Shown: positions 18,345-27,953, counted from the first letter of the stretch. The stretch is 64,000 nucleotides of DNA from Corynebacterium sp. CNJ-954 (GCF_001942345.1 NZ_MKKI01000033.1:186001-250000), one strand, 5' to 3'. Notes: generated by a model from the sequence alone, not told the origin. Translations and numbers: made by a program.

Positions 18345-19472
18345 TCACCGGGTCCGGCGTAGGTGCAGGGCCGTGGCAACGGCATGGCGCACGTGCTCGA
18401 GCAACTCCTCCCGGTCCCTGATGAGGTCCTTGTTGATCCGGACCGCCTCCCACCCGAGGGTCTTGAGCTTCTGGTACAGACGGAAGTCGGTGTCCCGCTG
18501 TTCCGCGTTCGTGTGGTGCCTCCCGTCGTAGTAGAGCGCCACCCGCAGATCCGGGCAGACGAGATCCGGTGTGGTCCTCTTGCCGCGGAAGTGCCGTGCC
18601 TCGTGCTCGTCGAGCACCGCACCGTCCTCCAACGAGATCGTGACCTGCGAGGTCCAGGTGCAGCTGGAGGGAAGCTCGTCCCGGACGATGAGCCGCATGA
18701 TCGTCTCCATGGGGGACTGGGCCCCTTCATCACTGAGTTCGAGGAGTCTCTTCACACGGCGTCGATCCACGATGTGCCTCGCCCCTGTCAGGACGTCGTC
18801 GGCGGTGACCAGAGTGCACTGGTAGAACGCGTCGATGAACTGGGTCGCACGGACCTCCACGTCCGTGAGACCCGGAACAACAGGAGTCCACCACGTCTTC
18901 TTTCCGGCGAGAATCGTGGCCACGCACTGGGCGGCGGCCGTCGGGGCATCGACGACACGGAGGTCGGGGAACCGGGGATCGACGTTCACCGTCGGCAGGC
19001 TGTCACGCAACCTGCGGAAGACGGCGCCACCTGGGATCGTCGGGTTTCGACGCAACCTGCGGGACAACAGGACGACGCTCTCGTTGTCCGCCCAGTACGG
19101 AAGTCCGTGTGCAGCGGCGGCGCACCAGCCTGCCCCCACGCAGTCCTGGGCCAGCAACCAGTGGCAGCGGAGCCGGGTGAGGACGTCCCACCGGTAGGGC
19201 TCAGGTTCACAGCCTGTCCAACCGTCAGGACCGAGGCGGTGCCCGGTCATCCACGCAGGTGTCGGACCCGCCGGCGGCAGCAGCACACTGCGCACCGGTG
19301 CCTCCCACCTGTCGGCTGTGCGCCTGGGCACACCGGAGCTGAGGGCGTCTTTCCGTAGCCGTGGCACCCGCGACGGGTAGACGCGACGTGTGAAGAGCGG
19401 TCCCCGTCCGGGCCTGATGCGCCCGTCTTTCTCCGCCCTGTTCCAGTGGTATCCCCCGAATTGTGTCCCCAT
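18345..19472 (-). CDS. DUF559-like (endonuclease-fold) protein
   Basis: The 375-residue protein has a variable N-terminal two thirds (about 1-255) and a C-terminal part resembling DUF559/Vsr-type restriction-endonuclease folds: the helix SPMETIMRLIVRDELPS, then DEHEARHFRGKRTTPDLVCPDLRVALYYDGRHHT, then RDTDFRLYQKLKTLGWEAVRINKD. The spacing of E, D and D/G-x-H is typical. Actinobacteria carry many such proteins of unknown role, often near mobile DNA. It is flanked on both sides by related long hairpins. It ends 98 bp from the convergent clpB gene. Confidence 0.62.
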   Translation of the reverse strand: MGTQFGGYHWNRAEKDGRIRPGRGPLFTRRVYPSRVPRLRKDALSSGVPRRTADRWEAPVRSVLLPPAGPTPAWMTGHRLGPDGWTGCEPEPYRWDVLTRLRCHWLLAQDCVGAGWCAAAAHGLPYWADNESVVLLSRRLRRNPTIPGGAVFRRLRDSLPTVNVDPRFPDLRVVDAPTAAAQCVATILAGKKTWWTPVVPGLTDVEVRATQFIDAFYQCTLVTADDVLTGARHIVDRRRVKRLLELSDEGAQSPMETIMRLIVRDELPSSCTWTSQVTISLEDGAVLDEHEARHFRGKRTTPDLVCPDLRVALYYDGRHHTNAEQRDTDFRLYQKLKTLGWEAVRINKDLIRDREELLEHVRHAVATALHLRRTR

Positions 19473-19529
19473 GGGACTGATCTAACACCACTATCGAGGA
19501 AGAGGATCGGGCTTATCCACAGCCCTGCG

Positions 19530-19589
19530 AATGGGCACCGTCCTGTGCACACGATCCGGCCGGAACGTGTGCACAGGACGGTGCCCATT
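19530..19589. repeat. Long hairpin, copy 2 (24-bp perfect stem)
   Basis: Arms at 19530-19553 and 19566-19589 pair perfectly over 24 bp with a 12-nt loop. The arm contains GGCACCGTCCTGTGCAC, differing from copy 1 at one of 17 positions. It lies just downstream of the SWIM gene and upstream of the DUF559-like gene. Confidence 0.8.
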
Positions 19590-19603
19590 TCCACCCGTGC
19601 CAG

Positions 19604-20179
19604 CTACGACGCCCCCGGCGTGTCGAAGAACGTCGCCGCGTCGATCTCCTCCAGCGGGATCCAGGCCGTTGAGGTACCTGCATCGTCGGCCCAGGGCACC
19701 GCACCGTTGCTCCGGAGCTCGAGCGCGGTGACGGGCCGCTCGTCGATCTGCAGTACCAGGGCGTAGATCGCGGCGAGGATATGCGCGCACGGTCGCTTCC
19801 GTGCACGGCATGTGCACGTCGCCGTGACATCCGGTGTGTCGGGGGTGACCGACACACCGGCTCCGGTGAGTTGTGCGAGCAGGGCGTCGGGGAGGTCGCC
19901 GCTGGGGTCCGGACGATAGGCGGACAACACGTCGGCGGCGGCACCGGCTTCCTTCTCGGTCCATGGAGCCAGGTTCAGGACGACGGTGGCGGTGGAAGAC
20001 CCGTCGCGTACCGTCGCCGCCGGTACTCCCGGTGTTCCCGGCCCTGTCAGATCAACCTTGTGGTTCCTGGCGAGACTGCGTGCCTTGGGGAGGTTGCTGC
20101 GCGGTGGTCCGTCGGTGCGTTCCACGGTGCGCAGCCAGGCCCTGCCCCAGAGCGTGGCCCCGAATTCCGTGTCAGCCAT
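19604..20179 (-). CDS. SWIM zinc-finger protein
   Basis: The 191-residue protein has the SWIM signature CTCRARKRPCAHILA (Cys-x-Cys-x6-Cys-x-His) at about residues 130-145 and the N-terminal GATLWGRAWLRTVE block typical of actinobacterial SWIM proteins. These are nearly always encoded beside a SNF2-type helicase and are thought to help it bind nucleic acid. Here the ATG overlaps the stop of the upstream SNF2 gene (TGATG), confirming the pairing. The SNF2 partner is broken, so this gene may be a survivor of a decaying module. Confidence 0.82.
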   Translation of the reverse strand: MADTEFGATLWGRAWLRTVERTDGPPRSNLPKARSLARNHKVDLTGPGTPGVPAATVRDGSSTATVVLNLAPWTEKEAGAAADVLSAYRPDPSGDLPDALLAQLTGAGVSVTPDTPDVTATCTCRARKRPCAHILAAIYALVLQIDERPVTALELRSNGAVPWADDAGTSTAWIPLEEIDAATFFDTPGAS

Positions 20180-22007
20180 CAGTAGGTCTCCTTCAGTTCG
20201 AGGACGTCGCGCAGCTCCTCGTCGGACATGCTGGTCAGCTCGGCACGGTCATCGCCGGTGACGACGTCGGCCAGTCCCTTCTTCGCCCGGTGCATCTTCT
20301 CGATGTAGTCCTCGAATGTCCCGCCCACGACCAGGGTGTGGACGCTGAGCCTGTTCTTCTGTCCGATGCGGTGCGCCCGTGCCGTCGCCTGTTCCTCCAC
20401 CGCCGGGTTCCACCAGCGGTCGTAGTGGATGACATGTGATGCGCGGGTCAGGTTCAGGCCGAAACCCGCGGCCCGCAGACTGAGGATCAGCACGGGCGGA
20501 GCGTCCTCGTCCTCCTGGAAACGACGGACCATCTCGTCCCGTTAGGCGGCGGGGAGGCCCCCGTGGAGGAACGGCAGGGTACCGCATCCGAGCTGTTCGG
20601 CGAGCCCGGTGGCCAGTATCTCGCCCATGGCCCGGTACTGGGTGAAGATCAGGGTGTACTCCCCGGCGGCGACGATTTCGTCCACCATCTCGGCGACCCG
20701 GTAGAACTTCGCGGAGCGGCCGGTGTGGTGGTCGGGGTGCTGGTTCGGGTCGTCCTTCCGCAGGTACTGGTCAGGGTGGTTGCAGATCTGCTTCAGAGAG
20801 GTCAGCAGGGTGAGGATCTGACCGCTGCGGCCGGTACCGGTGTGGAAACCGGTGGTGAACGCGGCGGTGACGGCGTCGCGGTAGAGGGTGCGTTGCGCCG
20901 GGGTGAGTCCGCAGATCACCGTGGAGTCCAGGCGCTCGGGGAGTTCGAGTGCGACCTCACCTTTGGTGCGCCGCAGCATGTAGGGCGCGACGGTGCCCGA
21001 CAGACGCGCTGCCGCGGTGCGGGACTGCCGTTGCCGGATCGGTGTGGCGAAACGTGTCCGGAACCGTGCCCTGGTGCCCAGCACCTGGGGGACGGCCACG
21101 GAGAACAACGACCAGAGTTCGTCCAGGTTGTTCTCCACCGGCGTGCCCGTCATGATGATCCGCGCGGTGGCCTCCACGTCGACAGCGGCCCGGGTGACCT
21201 GTGACGTCGGGTTCTTGAGCTGCTGGGCTTCGTCGAAGACGGCCATGTCCACTGGCGGGATGTCAGGCCGGTCAGGTCGGACGGGCCGTCCTGTGCACCG
21301 TGGTCCGAGCGCAGGAGCGGGTAGCTGGTGAGCACGACTGCGCCGGCGGGCAGATCGTCGGGAAGTCGGCGGTCGGTACCGTGGTACCGCAGGACCGTCA
21401 TGTGGGGTGCGAAGCGTTGCAGCTCGCGCGCCCAGTTCCCCAGCAGTGAGGTGGGGCAGACGACCAGGTGCGATCGCACTGCGGGATACGTCGCGAGCAG
21501 GGCGATGACCTGTAGCGTCTTACCGAGCCCCATGTCGTCGGCGAGTACCGCGCCTCCGTCGTCACGCACGCGCTCCCGTAGCCAGGACACCCCGTGTGCC
21601 TGGTAGGGGCGCAGGTCCGCCTGCACCTGTCCGGTGTGGAGCTGTTCGGCGGTGTCCAGGTCTGTCCGGAACCGGGCGATGAGTGTGTCTGCGGTCGGGA
21701 TCGCCGTGCCGTCCGGGGTGGGGACGGCATGGCCGGCGGGTGGCAGAGTGGCGGCCACCTCAGCAAAGGCCTCGTCGGCGTCGCGCCCGCGTCGGGTGCG
21801 TGGACGGAGGGCGACGCGGCTCGCCGTGCGCCACGCTCTCGCGGAATCGTCGAGGTGACGCACCCGGGTCAGTGCCGACAGGCACTGGGCCGTCGTGGTG
21901 AGGTCGGTGACACAGACGTCGACGTCCTCGACGTTGAGCGTCTCCCCGTCAGGGACGACGAGACGCGTCGTCGTCATACGTCCGGCGGGTAGGCCTGCGG
22001 TGGCCAT
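20179..22007 (-). pseudogene. SNF2-family helicase, broken by a frameshift and an in-frame TAA
   Basis: Three open segments together give a SNF2/HelZ-like DNA translocase. The first (from 22007) has the ATP-binding segment [10 protein letters not shown]. The second begins after a frame change near 21262 (one base missing) with [10 protein letters not shown] (motif II), followed by [17 protein letters not shown]. It stops at TAA 20542-20544 after FLHGGLPAA. The third resumes in the same frame with RDEMVRRFQ, LSLRAAGFGLNL and RAHRIGQ (motifs V-VI). The N-terminus also seems incomplete: the coding style continues upstream as [13 protein letters not shown] without any start codon. It is coupled to the SWIM gene. 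Confidence 0.82.
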
Positions 22008-22223
22008 CGTGGACGGAATGTACGGGACACCCCACCACGCGAACCCGTATTCGTCGGGGAGATAGGTTCCTGCAGGCGTGGTGTGGGCTGAATGGCCAGG
22101 GGAATCATCTCTCCGGTCTTGCAGGGTGGGCAGGTGCGCCGGGCAAGGCTAAGGGAACTGCCGGGGGCGCGCATATGGGAGTGACTCCGGGGACAACACT
22201 TTCGGGTGTGGCGTGGTGACCGT

Positions 22224-23012
22224 CTACCTCGGCGCATCGTGCAGGACGTCAGACATCAGCAGCAGGTCGAATGGCCCGGACCAGGGGCGGGGAAAAAGGG
22301 AGGTGCCGTCGACGACAGGTGTGGAACTGTGCCCTGCGCGAACCGCGGCCTCGGCGAGTGGCCTGTAGTCACCGAGGGGGTAACGCGCCCGAGGGTCGCC
22401 GGGGGTCCACAGTGCACCGGCGACCCGGTAGACGCCGAGTTCTCCGCGGGCGAGATGCGCACCGAGGGAACCCTCGAGTGAGGGGTCGAGGTGTTAGGTC
22501 TGCTCGAACACAAGGATCCGCTCGTGGGGACGGTCGGCCGCGAACCGGCGGAGGTTGTTGAACTGGGCCCGGTCACGGACGGCGAGGTCCCGGTGGGCAC
22601 CGCCGCTGTCTCCGTCGCCGAAGGCATCCAACCCGGAGAAGATCACCCGCCGTGAGGACGGGACAGCGGCGTTGTGTCCACGAACCCACCGCAGCAGCGC
22701 GGCATTGTGCGCCAGCGGGGTCCGGAACCAGGACCACATCGCGGTGACCACGTCGTCCGGCGGATCATCCGGGCCCTGCCCGGCAAGGTAGCGGTCGACC
22801 GACTGGGCCTGGTCCACATTGGTTTCTGCCGCGATCAGCCGAAACCAGCCGGCACGCACACCGTGGATGATCACCGCGTTGCGGGCCGACAGGTACTCGG
22901 CGCAGTTGTGCAGGCCTTCGGACCAGCCGACGACCCGAGCACCGGTGCTGAGGGCCTCGAGGGCGGGGATGCTGGCGGGGTCCAGGACAGGAAGGAGGTT
23001 CCCGTCGGTCAC
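22224..23012 (-). pseudogene. Erythromycin-esterase-like protein interrupted by an in-frame TAA
   Basis: From a GTG start at 23012 the frame encodes an erythromycin-esterase (Ere/succinoglycan biosynthesis-like) fold with VVGWSEGLHN (the family E-x-x-H motif) and RVIFSGLDAFGD. It stops at TAA 22494-22496 after ILVFEQT. The same frame then runs on without a stop to 22224 with a plausible C-terminus (HLDPSLEGSLGAHLARGELG, and FDLLLMSD near the end). A CAA to TAA change would explain it. The GTG overlaps the stop of the upstream siderophore-binding lipoprotein (GTGA), so the two were co-translated. Corynebacterial Ere-like proteins beside iron genes are of unknown role. Confidence 0.72.
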
Positions 23013-24091
23013 AGTGGCGACTCGCCTTCGGCTGCGGACTGCAGCAGCGGCAGGTAGTTGTCGAGCATCCACGGCAGGCTCAGGACCGAGATCGCACTGG
23101 TGGCATACACCATCGGCGGGTCAGTCAGCGGCACATAGCCGCCATGCTCCACGGCGGGGATGCGGGCGAACCCGGGGTCGGATTCCAGTGACTCCCGGAT
23201 ATCCTCGCTGAGGTACCAGGAGACCAGGACGTCGGAGTCTATCGACGCCCAGTTCTCCTTGCTGACCTGCACGGCGAAGGAGTCGCCGGTGGTCGGGACA
23301 CTGGGTGCGACGGTGAAGCCGAGCTGTTCCAGCAGGCTGATCCGTGAGTCGGTGGCGAGGTAGGTGTTGAGGCCTTCACCGGTGGTGCCCGAGGCGAAGG
23401 CGATCGTCTTCCCCTCGAACTCGGGGTGTTCCGCCTTGGCGTCGGCGATGAGCTGGTGGGTGTCGTCGACGAGCTTCTCGGCCTGCTCACTGCGGCCGAG
23501 TGCTTCGCCGACGATGGTGGTCTGATCCTCCCAGCTGGTCTGCCACGCCTCGCCGGGGTAGGCGACGGTGGGCGCGATGTCGCTGAGCCGGGAGTACTGG
23601 TCGTCGGTGACCCCGGAGTTGACGGCCAGAATCACGTCCGGCTCCAGGTTGAGGATGTCCTCGTAGGGGAGATCGTCCGACGTGGCGTCGAGTAGTTCGG
23701 GCGTGGTGCCCCCGTCACCCCCGTCACCACTGTCGATGTGTTCGCGGTCCCACGGCAGGATGCCGGTGCCGTCGGTGGTGTCACTGCTCATGTCCGGCAT
23801 ACCCACGGGGGTGACGCCGAGGGCGAGGGCGATGTCCTGGCTACCCCAGCCGATGGTGACCACGCGCTCGGGTTCTTCCTCGATCGTCGCCGAGCCGAGG
23901 GCGGAGTCGATGGTGACGGGGAAAGAGGACGAGTTGGCACCGGAGTCGCCGGATGCACCGACGTCAGTGGAGCCATCGGAGTCGCTGGAGTCTCCGGAAT
24001 CGCTGGAGCAGGAGACGAGCGCCACGGCGAGAGCGCTGGCACAGACGGCCGCCGAGAGACGGCGTACAGGTGCGGGGAGGGTGATGGTCAT
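23009..24091 (-). CDS. Iron-siderophore substrate-binding lipoprotein (second locus)
   Basis: The 360-residue protein starts at ATG 24091 (GAGGAA upstream), followed by a signal peptide ending in the lipobox ALVSC, a Ser/Asp-rich linker, and a class III periplasmic-binding fold: GSATIEEEPERVVTIGWGSQD, EDILNLEPDVILAVNSG, and a long helix around RSEQAEKLVDDTHQLI. It should capture a ferric chelate at the cell surface. There is no permease or ATPase next to it; it may feed the permease at 9.3-11.4 kb. A DtxR-like box lies 35-53 bp upstream of the start. The downstream Ere-like gene is coupled by overlap. Confidence 0.85.
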   Translation of the reverse strand: MTITLPAPVRRLSAAVCASALAVALVSCSSDSGDSSDSDGSTDVGASGDSGANSSSFPVTIDSALGSATIEEEPERVVTIGWGSQDIALALGVTPVGMPDMSSDTTDGTGILPWDREHIDSGDGGDGGTTPELLDATSDDLPYEDILNLEPDVILAVNSGVTDDQYSRLSDIAPTVAYPGEAWQTSWEDQTTIVGEALGRSEQAEKLVDDTHQLIADAKAEHPEFEGKTIAFASGTTGEGLNTYLATDSRISLLEQLGFTVAPSVPTTGDSFAVQVSKENWASIDSDVLVSWYLSEDIRESLESDPGFARIPAVEHGGYVPLTDPPMVYATSAISVLSLPWMLDNYLPLLQSAAEGESPL

Positions 24092-24125
24092 GGGGTTCCT
24101 CGGTGACGAACGGATGGAATTCTCA

Positions 24126-24144
24126 AAAGGATAGCCTAAACTAC
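24126..24144. promoter_or_regulatory. DtxR-type iron box upstream of the second siderophore lipoprotein
   Basis: AAAGGATAGCCTAAACTAC matches 13 of 19 positions of the DtxR consensus. Its position 35-53 bp upstream of the lipoprotein ATG fits an iron-repressed promoter. Confidence 0.6.
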
Positions 24145-24258
24145 CTTCACTGAGACCGGTGGTGGTGACATCTGTCATCAAATCCACGTGACATCCGCGG
24201 CGCAGCTCATGACAAACCCCTCTACCTGCAACGTCGTCTGCCCGGCAGGATCGGTGTC

Positions 24259-25203
24259 ATGACCACGACACCAGCCATCAGCGTTCATGACCTGACACGG
24301 ACCTACCAGTCGAAAAAGAAGAAGGACGCCTCCACCGCCGTCAAGGGAGTCTCCTTCGACGTGCGACAGGGTGAGGTCTACGGACTGCTCGGCACCAACG
24401 GCGCCGGGAAGACCTCCACCCTCGAAATCGTCGAGGGCCTCGCCGCCCCGACGAACGGCACCGTCCGCGTCCTGGACAAGGATCCCGTCGCCGACCGCGC
24501 ACAGATCCGTCCGGAGCTCGGCATCATGCTGCAGTCCGGCGGCCTGCCCAAGGAGCTGACCGTCGCCGAGACGATGCGCATGTGGGCCGGCACATGCTCG
24601 ACCCCGCTGCCTGTCGACGACGTGCTCGGCGAAGTGGACCTCAACCACCGCACCGACGTCCGCGTCGGCTCGCTCTCCGGCGGTGAGCAGCGCCGGCTCG
24701 ACCTCGCCTGTGCCCTGCTCAACGACCCCAGCATCATCATCCTCGACGAGCCGACGACCGGCCTCGATCCGGAGTCACGCAGCCGGACCTGGGAGCTGCT
24801 CTCCACACTGAAGAACCGTGGTGTGACGATGATCCTCACGACCCACTACCTCGAGGAAGCGGAGAAGCTCGCCGACCGGATCGCCATCATGAACAACGGT
24901 GTGATCGCCGTGGAAGGACGGTTGGACGAACTCGCCGCCACCGAGGGCGCCGAGATCAGCTTCACCCTTCCTCAGTCCGGGGCCGCCGGCCGCATGCAGG
25001 ACATCTTCCCGTCCTTCCCCGGGGCACAGGTCACCAGGGACGGTGAACAGTTGCGGATCGAGACCTCGCGACTGCAGGAGGACACCCACCGGCTGCTGGA
25101 CTGGGCCGCCACCAACAACGTCGCCCTGGAGCACTTCTCCGCCCGCCCGGCCAGCCTGGAACGGGTCTTCAGCAAGATCGCCGGCACCGACTCCTCCGTC
25201 TGA
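24259..25203 (+). CDS. ABC-2 type exporter, ATP-binding subunit
   Basis: The 314-residue protein is a DrrA/CcmA-like ATPase: GTNGAGKTSTLEIVEG (Walker A), VGSLSGGEQRRLDLACAL (signature), IIILDEPTTGLD (Walker B) and TTHYLEEAE with the switch His. A C-terminal extension of about 90 residues is typical of multidrug or antibiotic exporters of this class. It heads a four-gene plus-strand unit: ATPase, permease, sensor kinase and response regulator. The substrate is unknown; efflux of a toxic or envelope-active compound sensed by the kinase is the likely theme. Confidence 0.88.
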   Translation: MTTTPAISVHDLTRTYQSKKKKDASTAVKGVSFDVRQGEVYGLLGTNGAGKTSTLEIVEGLAAPTNGTVRVLDKDPVADRAQIRPELGIMLQSGGLPKELTVAETMRMWAGTCSTPLPVDDVLGEVDLNHRTDVRVGSLSGGEQRRLDLACALLNDPSIIILDEPTTGLDPESRSRTWELLSTLKNRGVTMILTTHYLEEAEKLADRIAIMNNGVIAVEGRLDELAATEGAEISFTLPQSGAAGRMQDIFPSFPGAQVTRDGEQLRIETSRLQEDTHRLLDWAATNNVALEHFSARPASLERVFSKIAGTDSSV

Positions 25204-25214
25204 AAGGAACCATC

Positions 25215-26063
25215 ATGAGCACCGCAACAGCCCCCACCACCACCGACCGCACACCCACCCGCACCGGCGGCTCGCCGGTCACACGTTTCATCGCGCTGGC
25301 CCGTGCCGAGACCCTGCAGTTCCTCCGGAACAAGACATTGCTGGTCAACGCCACCCTTGTTCCCATGGGTTTCGGCCTGGCGATGTACTTCATACTCTCC
25401 GGTGACGACGAGCAGTCGAAGATCGAGGCCAGCGCGATGGCGATGGAGTACTTCCTGCTCTTCGCGTTGATGTTCGTGCAGTTCTACACCGTGCTGTCGA
25501 TGGTCACGACCAGACGCGACGAAGGCGTGCTGAAACGTCTGCGCACCGGTGAAGCACGGGACGCCGAGATTCTCGGAGCGTCGTCCTTCCCGGGAGCTGT
25601 CCTGACCATCCTGTTCACCGTCGTGATGTCCGGCCTGCTCATGGCGTTCGGCGCGCCCGGCCCGGCCAACGTGGTGCCGATCATCGTCGCCGTCTTGCTC
25701 GGGCTGGTTGTCACCAGTGGTTTGGCACTGGTGACGAGTGGATTCACCAAGAATCCTGAAGCTGCCCAGATCACGTCGATGCCGGTGATGCTCCTGATGT
25801 TCGCCACCATGGGCAACTTCCGCCAGCTCTACCCGGAGGGCGTCGACGACGTCCTTGCACGGACCCCGTTCGCGCTGATCTTCGATCTCGCCCAGTACGG
25901 GTGGGCAGGCAACACCACGGTGGACCGGATGAATGAGGTGGCTCCGCTGACCTCTGGCGAGGTCCTCGGTGAAACCTGGCAGATGATGCTCATCCTCGTC
26001 GTGTGGGCTGCAGTCTGCGTCTGGGCCGGGGCACGGTATGTCCGCTGGGATGTCCGGCACTGA
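25215..26063 (+). CDS. ABC-2 type exporter, permease subunit
   Basis: The 282-residue protein has six predicted transmembrane segments in the ABC-2 arrangement: FIALARAETLQFLRNK before the first, then segments around 45-65, 75-95, 125-150, 160-180, 190-210 and 255-275. The motif VLKRLRTGEARDAEILGAS is characteristic of DrrB-like permeases. It starts 11 bp after the ATPase stop with AAAGGA upstream, so the pair forms one exporter. Confidence 0.85.
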   Translation: MSTATAPTTTDRTPTRTGGSPVTRFIALARAETLQFLRNKTLLVNATLVPMGFGLAMYFILSGDDEQSKIEASAMAMEYFLLFALMFVQFYTVLSMVTTRRDEGVLKRLRTGEARDAEILGASSFPGAVLTILFTVVMSGLLMAFGAPGPANVVPIIVAVLLGLVVTSGLALVTSGFTKNPEAAQITSMPVMLLMFATMGNFRQLYPEGVDDVLARTPFALIFDLAQYGWAGNTTVDRMNEVAPLTSGEVLGETWQMMLILVVWAAVCVWAGARYVRWDVRH

Positions 26064-26078
26064 TTCTCCACTGATTAA

Positions 26079-27272
26079 ATGGACCGCATGAATCCCACAG
26101 TGCTGCAGTCCGTCACCAGTCCGCGCCGGACATGGCGCGAACTGGGGGCGGGCGCGAAGCTCGCTGTGTACACCCGGTTGTCGATGCACTCCGCAATCAT
26201 CGGCACCGGTGTCGTCGCGATTGTTCTGCCTCTGCTGAACCTCAATCCTGATGTGTCGCTCTCCGGGTGGCAGCAGTTGCTCATCATCGGCCTCGCCGTG
26301 GTGTTGATGGCGGTCACCGTGGTGATCACCGAATACCGTCCTGAGTTCAACACCCGGGCGAGACCTCAGACGCAGCGACTGCTGCTGGGTGCCGCGTTGG
26401 TGAGCTTTGCCGTGTGGGGCACGGGACTGCTCATGTACCTGCTGGGAAGCGGGTCCCTGGCGCTGACCGGCATCTTCCTGGTGTTCGTGGCCGTCACGGT
26501 GGCACCGTTGGGTGTATTGCCGTGGTTGAGGTGGCGTTGGCCTGTCACCCTCGTTCTGACCACTGTGACGGCGGTGCTGTTGTGGTCGGAGCTGATGTGG
26601 TGGCCGATGTTCTGGGGGACATTCCTGCTCTGCATGGCGACGTTGTCGGCCTGGACGGTCGGTGTCGCCAAGCAGTTGGACCGCGCCCGCCTCACGGAGT
26701 CGGCCCTGCAGGTCAGTGAGGAGCGACTGCGGTTCTCCCAGGAGCTGCACGACACCCTCGGGCAGCGACTGGCGGCCATGTCGGTCAAGGCGGAGTTGGC
26801 ACGTGCCCTGGCGAAGCGGGGCGACGACCGGCTGGACGGTGAACTCGCGGAGTTGCAGGAGCTGGCCCGGACGTCGGTCACCGAGATGCATGAGGTGGTC
26901 GACGGCTACCGTGCGGTGAACCTGTCCACTGAGGTGGAGGGCGCCCGCCAGCTCCTCAACAGTGCGGGTGTCCACCTGGAGGTCGATGGCGACCCGACAG
27001 AACTCTCGGCGCCGATGCGGGAGCTGTCAGCGTGGCTGGTCCGTGAAGGAACCACCAACGTCGTCCGGCATTCCTCGGCAACGCGGGTGCGCCTGGCATT
27101 CGCCTCCGGTGACACCAAGTCGGTCTGCATGAGCAATGACGGCGTCACCAGAGGGATCGAACGGCTGTCGGGCCTGGCGGGGATCCGCCGTCGTGCGGAA
27201 CCGCTCGGAGCCGAGCTTGTCGCCGAACGCGACGGTAGTCTCTTCCACGTCACCCTCACCCTCAAGGAGTAG
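26079..27272 (+). CDS. Two-component sensor histidine kinase (HisKA_3 type)
   Basis: The 397-residue protein has five to six N-terminal membrane helices (about 25-195) with little extracellular loop, then the HisKA_3 phosphoacceptor FSQELHDTLGQRLAAMSVK and an ATPase end with EGTTNVVRHSSATRVRL (N-box) and LAGIRRRAEPLGAEL. This is the NarL-partner class, and the sensing part lies within the membrane, as in kinases that detect envelope stress or antibiotics. It starts 15 bp after the permease; a second ATG three codons in is possible. Its regulator gene follows 3 bp downstream. Confidence 0.85.
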   Translation: MDRMNPTVLQSVTSPRRTWRELGAGAKLAVYTRLSMHSAIIGTGVVAIVLPLLNLNPDVSLSGWQQLLIIGLAVVLMAVTVVITEYRPEFNTRARPQTQRLLLGAALVSFAVWGTGLLMYLLGSGSLALTGIFLVFVAVTVAPLGVLPWLRWRWPVTLVLTTVTAVLLWSELMWWPMFWGTFLLCMATLSAWTVGVAKQLDRARLTESALQVSEERLRFSQELHDTLGQRLAAMSVKAELARALAKRGDDRLDGELAELQELARTSVTEMHEVVDGYRAVNLSTEVEGARQLLNSAGVHLEVDGDPTELSAPMRELSAWLVREGTTNVVRHSSATRVRLAFASGDTKSVCMSNDGVTRGIERLSGLAGIRRRAEPLGAELVAERDGSLFHVTLTLKE

Positions 27273-27275
27273 GCC

Positions 27276-27890
27276 ATGAGCGCAGACCCCGCCATCCGCA
27301 TCGTCGTGGTGGACGATGAATCCCTGGTCGCCAGTTCCCTGTCGACCCTGCTGTCCCTGGAGGATGATCTCGATGTCGTCGCGACGCTCGGCTCCGGCGA
27401 GGAAGTGCTCGACTGGTGTCACCGCCACCCGGCCCCGGACGTGGTCGTCATGGACCTGCAGATGGGCGGCATCGACGGCATCGAGACCGCGGAATCCCTG
27501 CCGGACGGGGTGAAGGTCCTCATCGTCACCAGCCACGGCCGTCCCCGCCAGCTCAAACGCGCGCTGGCGGGTGGGGTGCTCGGATTCGTCCCGAAGACGT
27601 CCTCGGCGGAGGAGTTCGCGACGGCGGTGCGGACGGTGCGTGCCGGACGCCGCTACCTGGACCCTGAGCTCGCCGCGACGGCGATCGGAGTGGGGGAGTC
27701 GCCCCTGACTGAGCGCGAGGCCCAGGTACTCGAGGTCGCGGGGCAGGGCGGTTCGGTCGAGCAGATTGCCGCAGCGGTGCACCTGGCGGCAGGAACGACC
27801 CGTAACTACCTGTCGTCGGCCATGGGGAAGACCGGAGCGTCCACGCGCTTTGAGGCGTGGCGTATCGCCCGCGAGCGTGGTTGGTTGTGA
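27276..27890 (+). CDS. NarL/LuxR-family response regulator
   Basis: The 204-residue protein has a receiver domain (1-120) with the acidic pair Asp13-Asp14 and phosphoacceptor Asp60 in VVVMDLQMGG, and a C-terminal LuxR-type HTH: PLTEREAQVLEVAGQGGS, then TTRNYLSSAMGKTGASTRFEA. It begins 3 bp after the sensor kinase stop and should control the exporter genes upstream. No conserved operator could be picked out in the short spacer before the ATPase gene. Confidence 0.88.
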   Translation: MSADPAIRIVVVDDESLVASSLSTLLSLEDDLDVVATLGSGEEVLDWCHRHPAPDVVVMDLQMGGIDGIETAESLPDGVKVLIVTSHGRPRQLKRALAGGVLGFVPKTSSAEEFATAVRTVRAGRRYLDPELAATAIGVGESPLTEREAQVLEVAGQGGSVEQIAAAVHLAAGTTRNYLSSAMGKTGASTRFEAWRIARERGWL

Positions 27891-27953
27891 TCCCGGGCAT
27901 GTACCGGACGCGCCGGGCAGCGCCTGGACGCTTTCCCTCGTAAACTGGCCGCC

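Noticed and set aside
16781..18733. 650-codon antisense frame over clpB
   Set aside because: It only mirrors clpB codon structure and extends through the hairpin repeat into the next gene.
24972..26975. 667-codon antisense frame over the exporter and sensor kinase
   Set aside because: Gln/His/Arg-rich shadow with no start signal; the sense strand has four well-supported genes.
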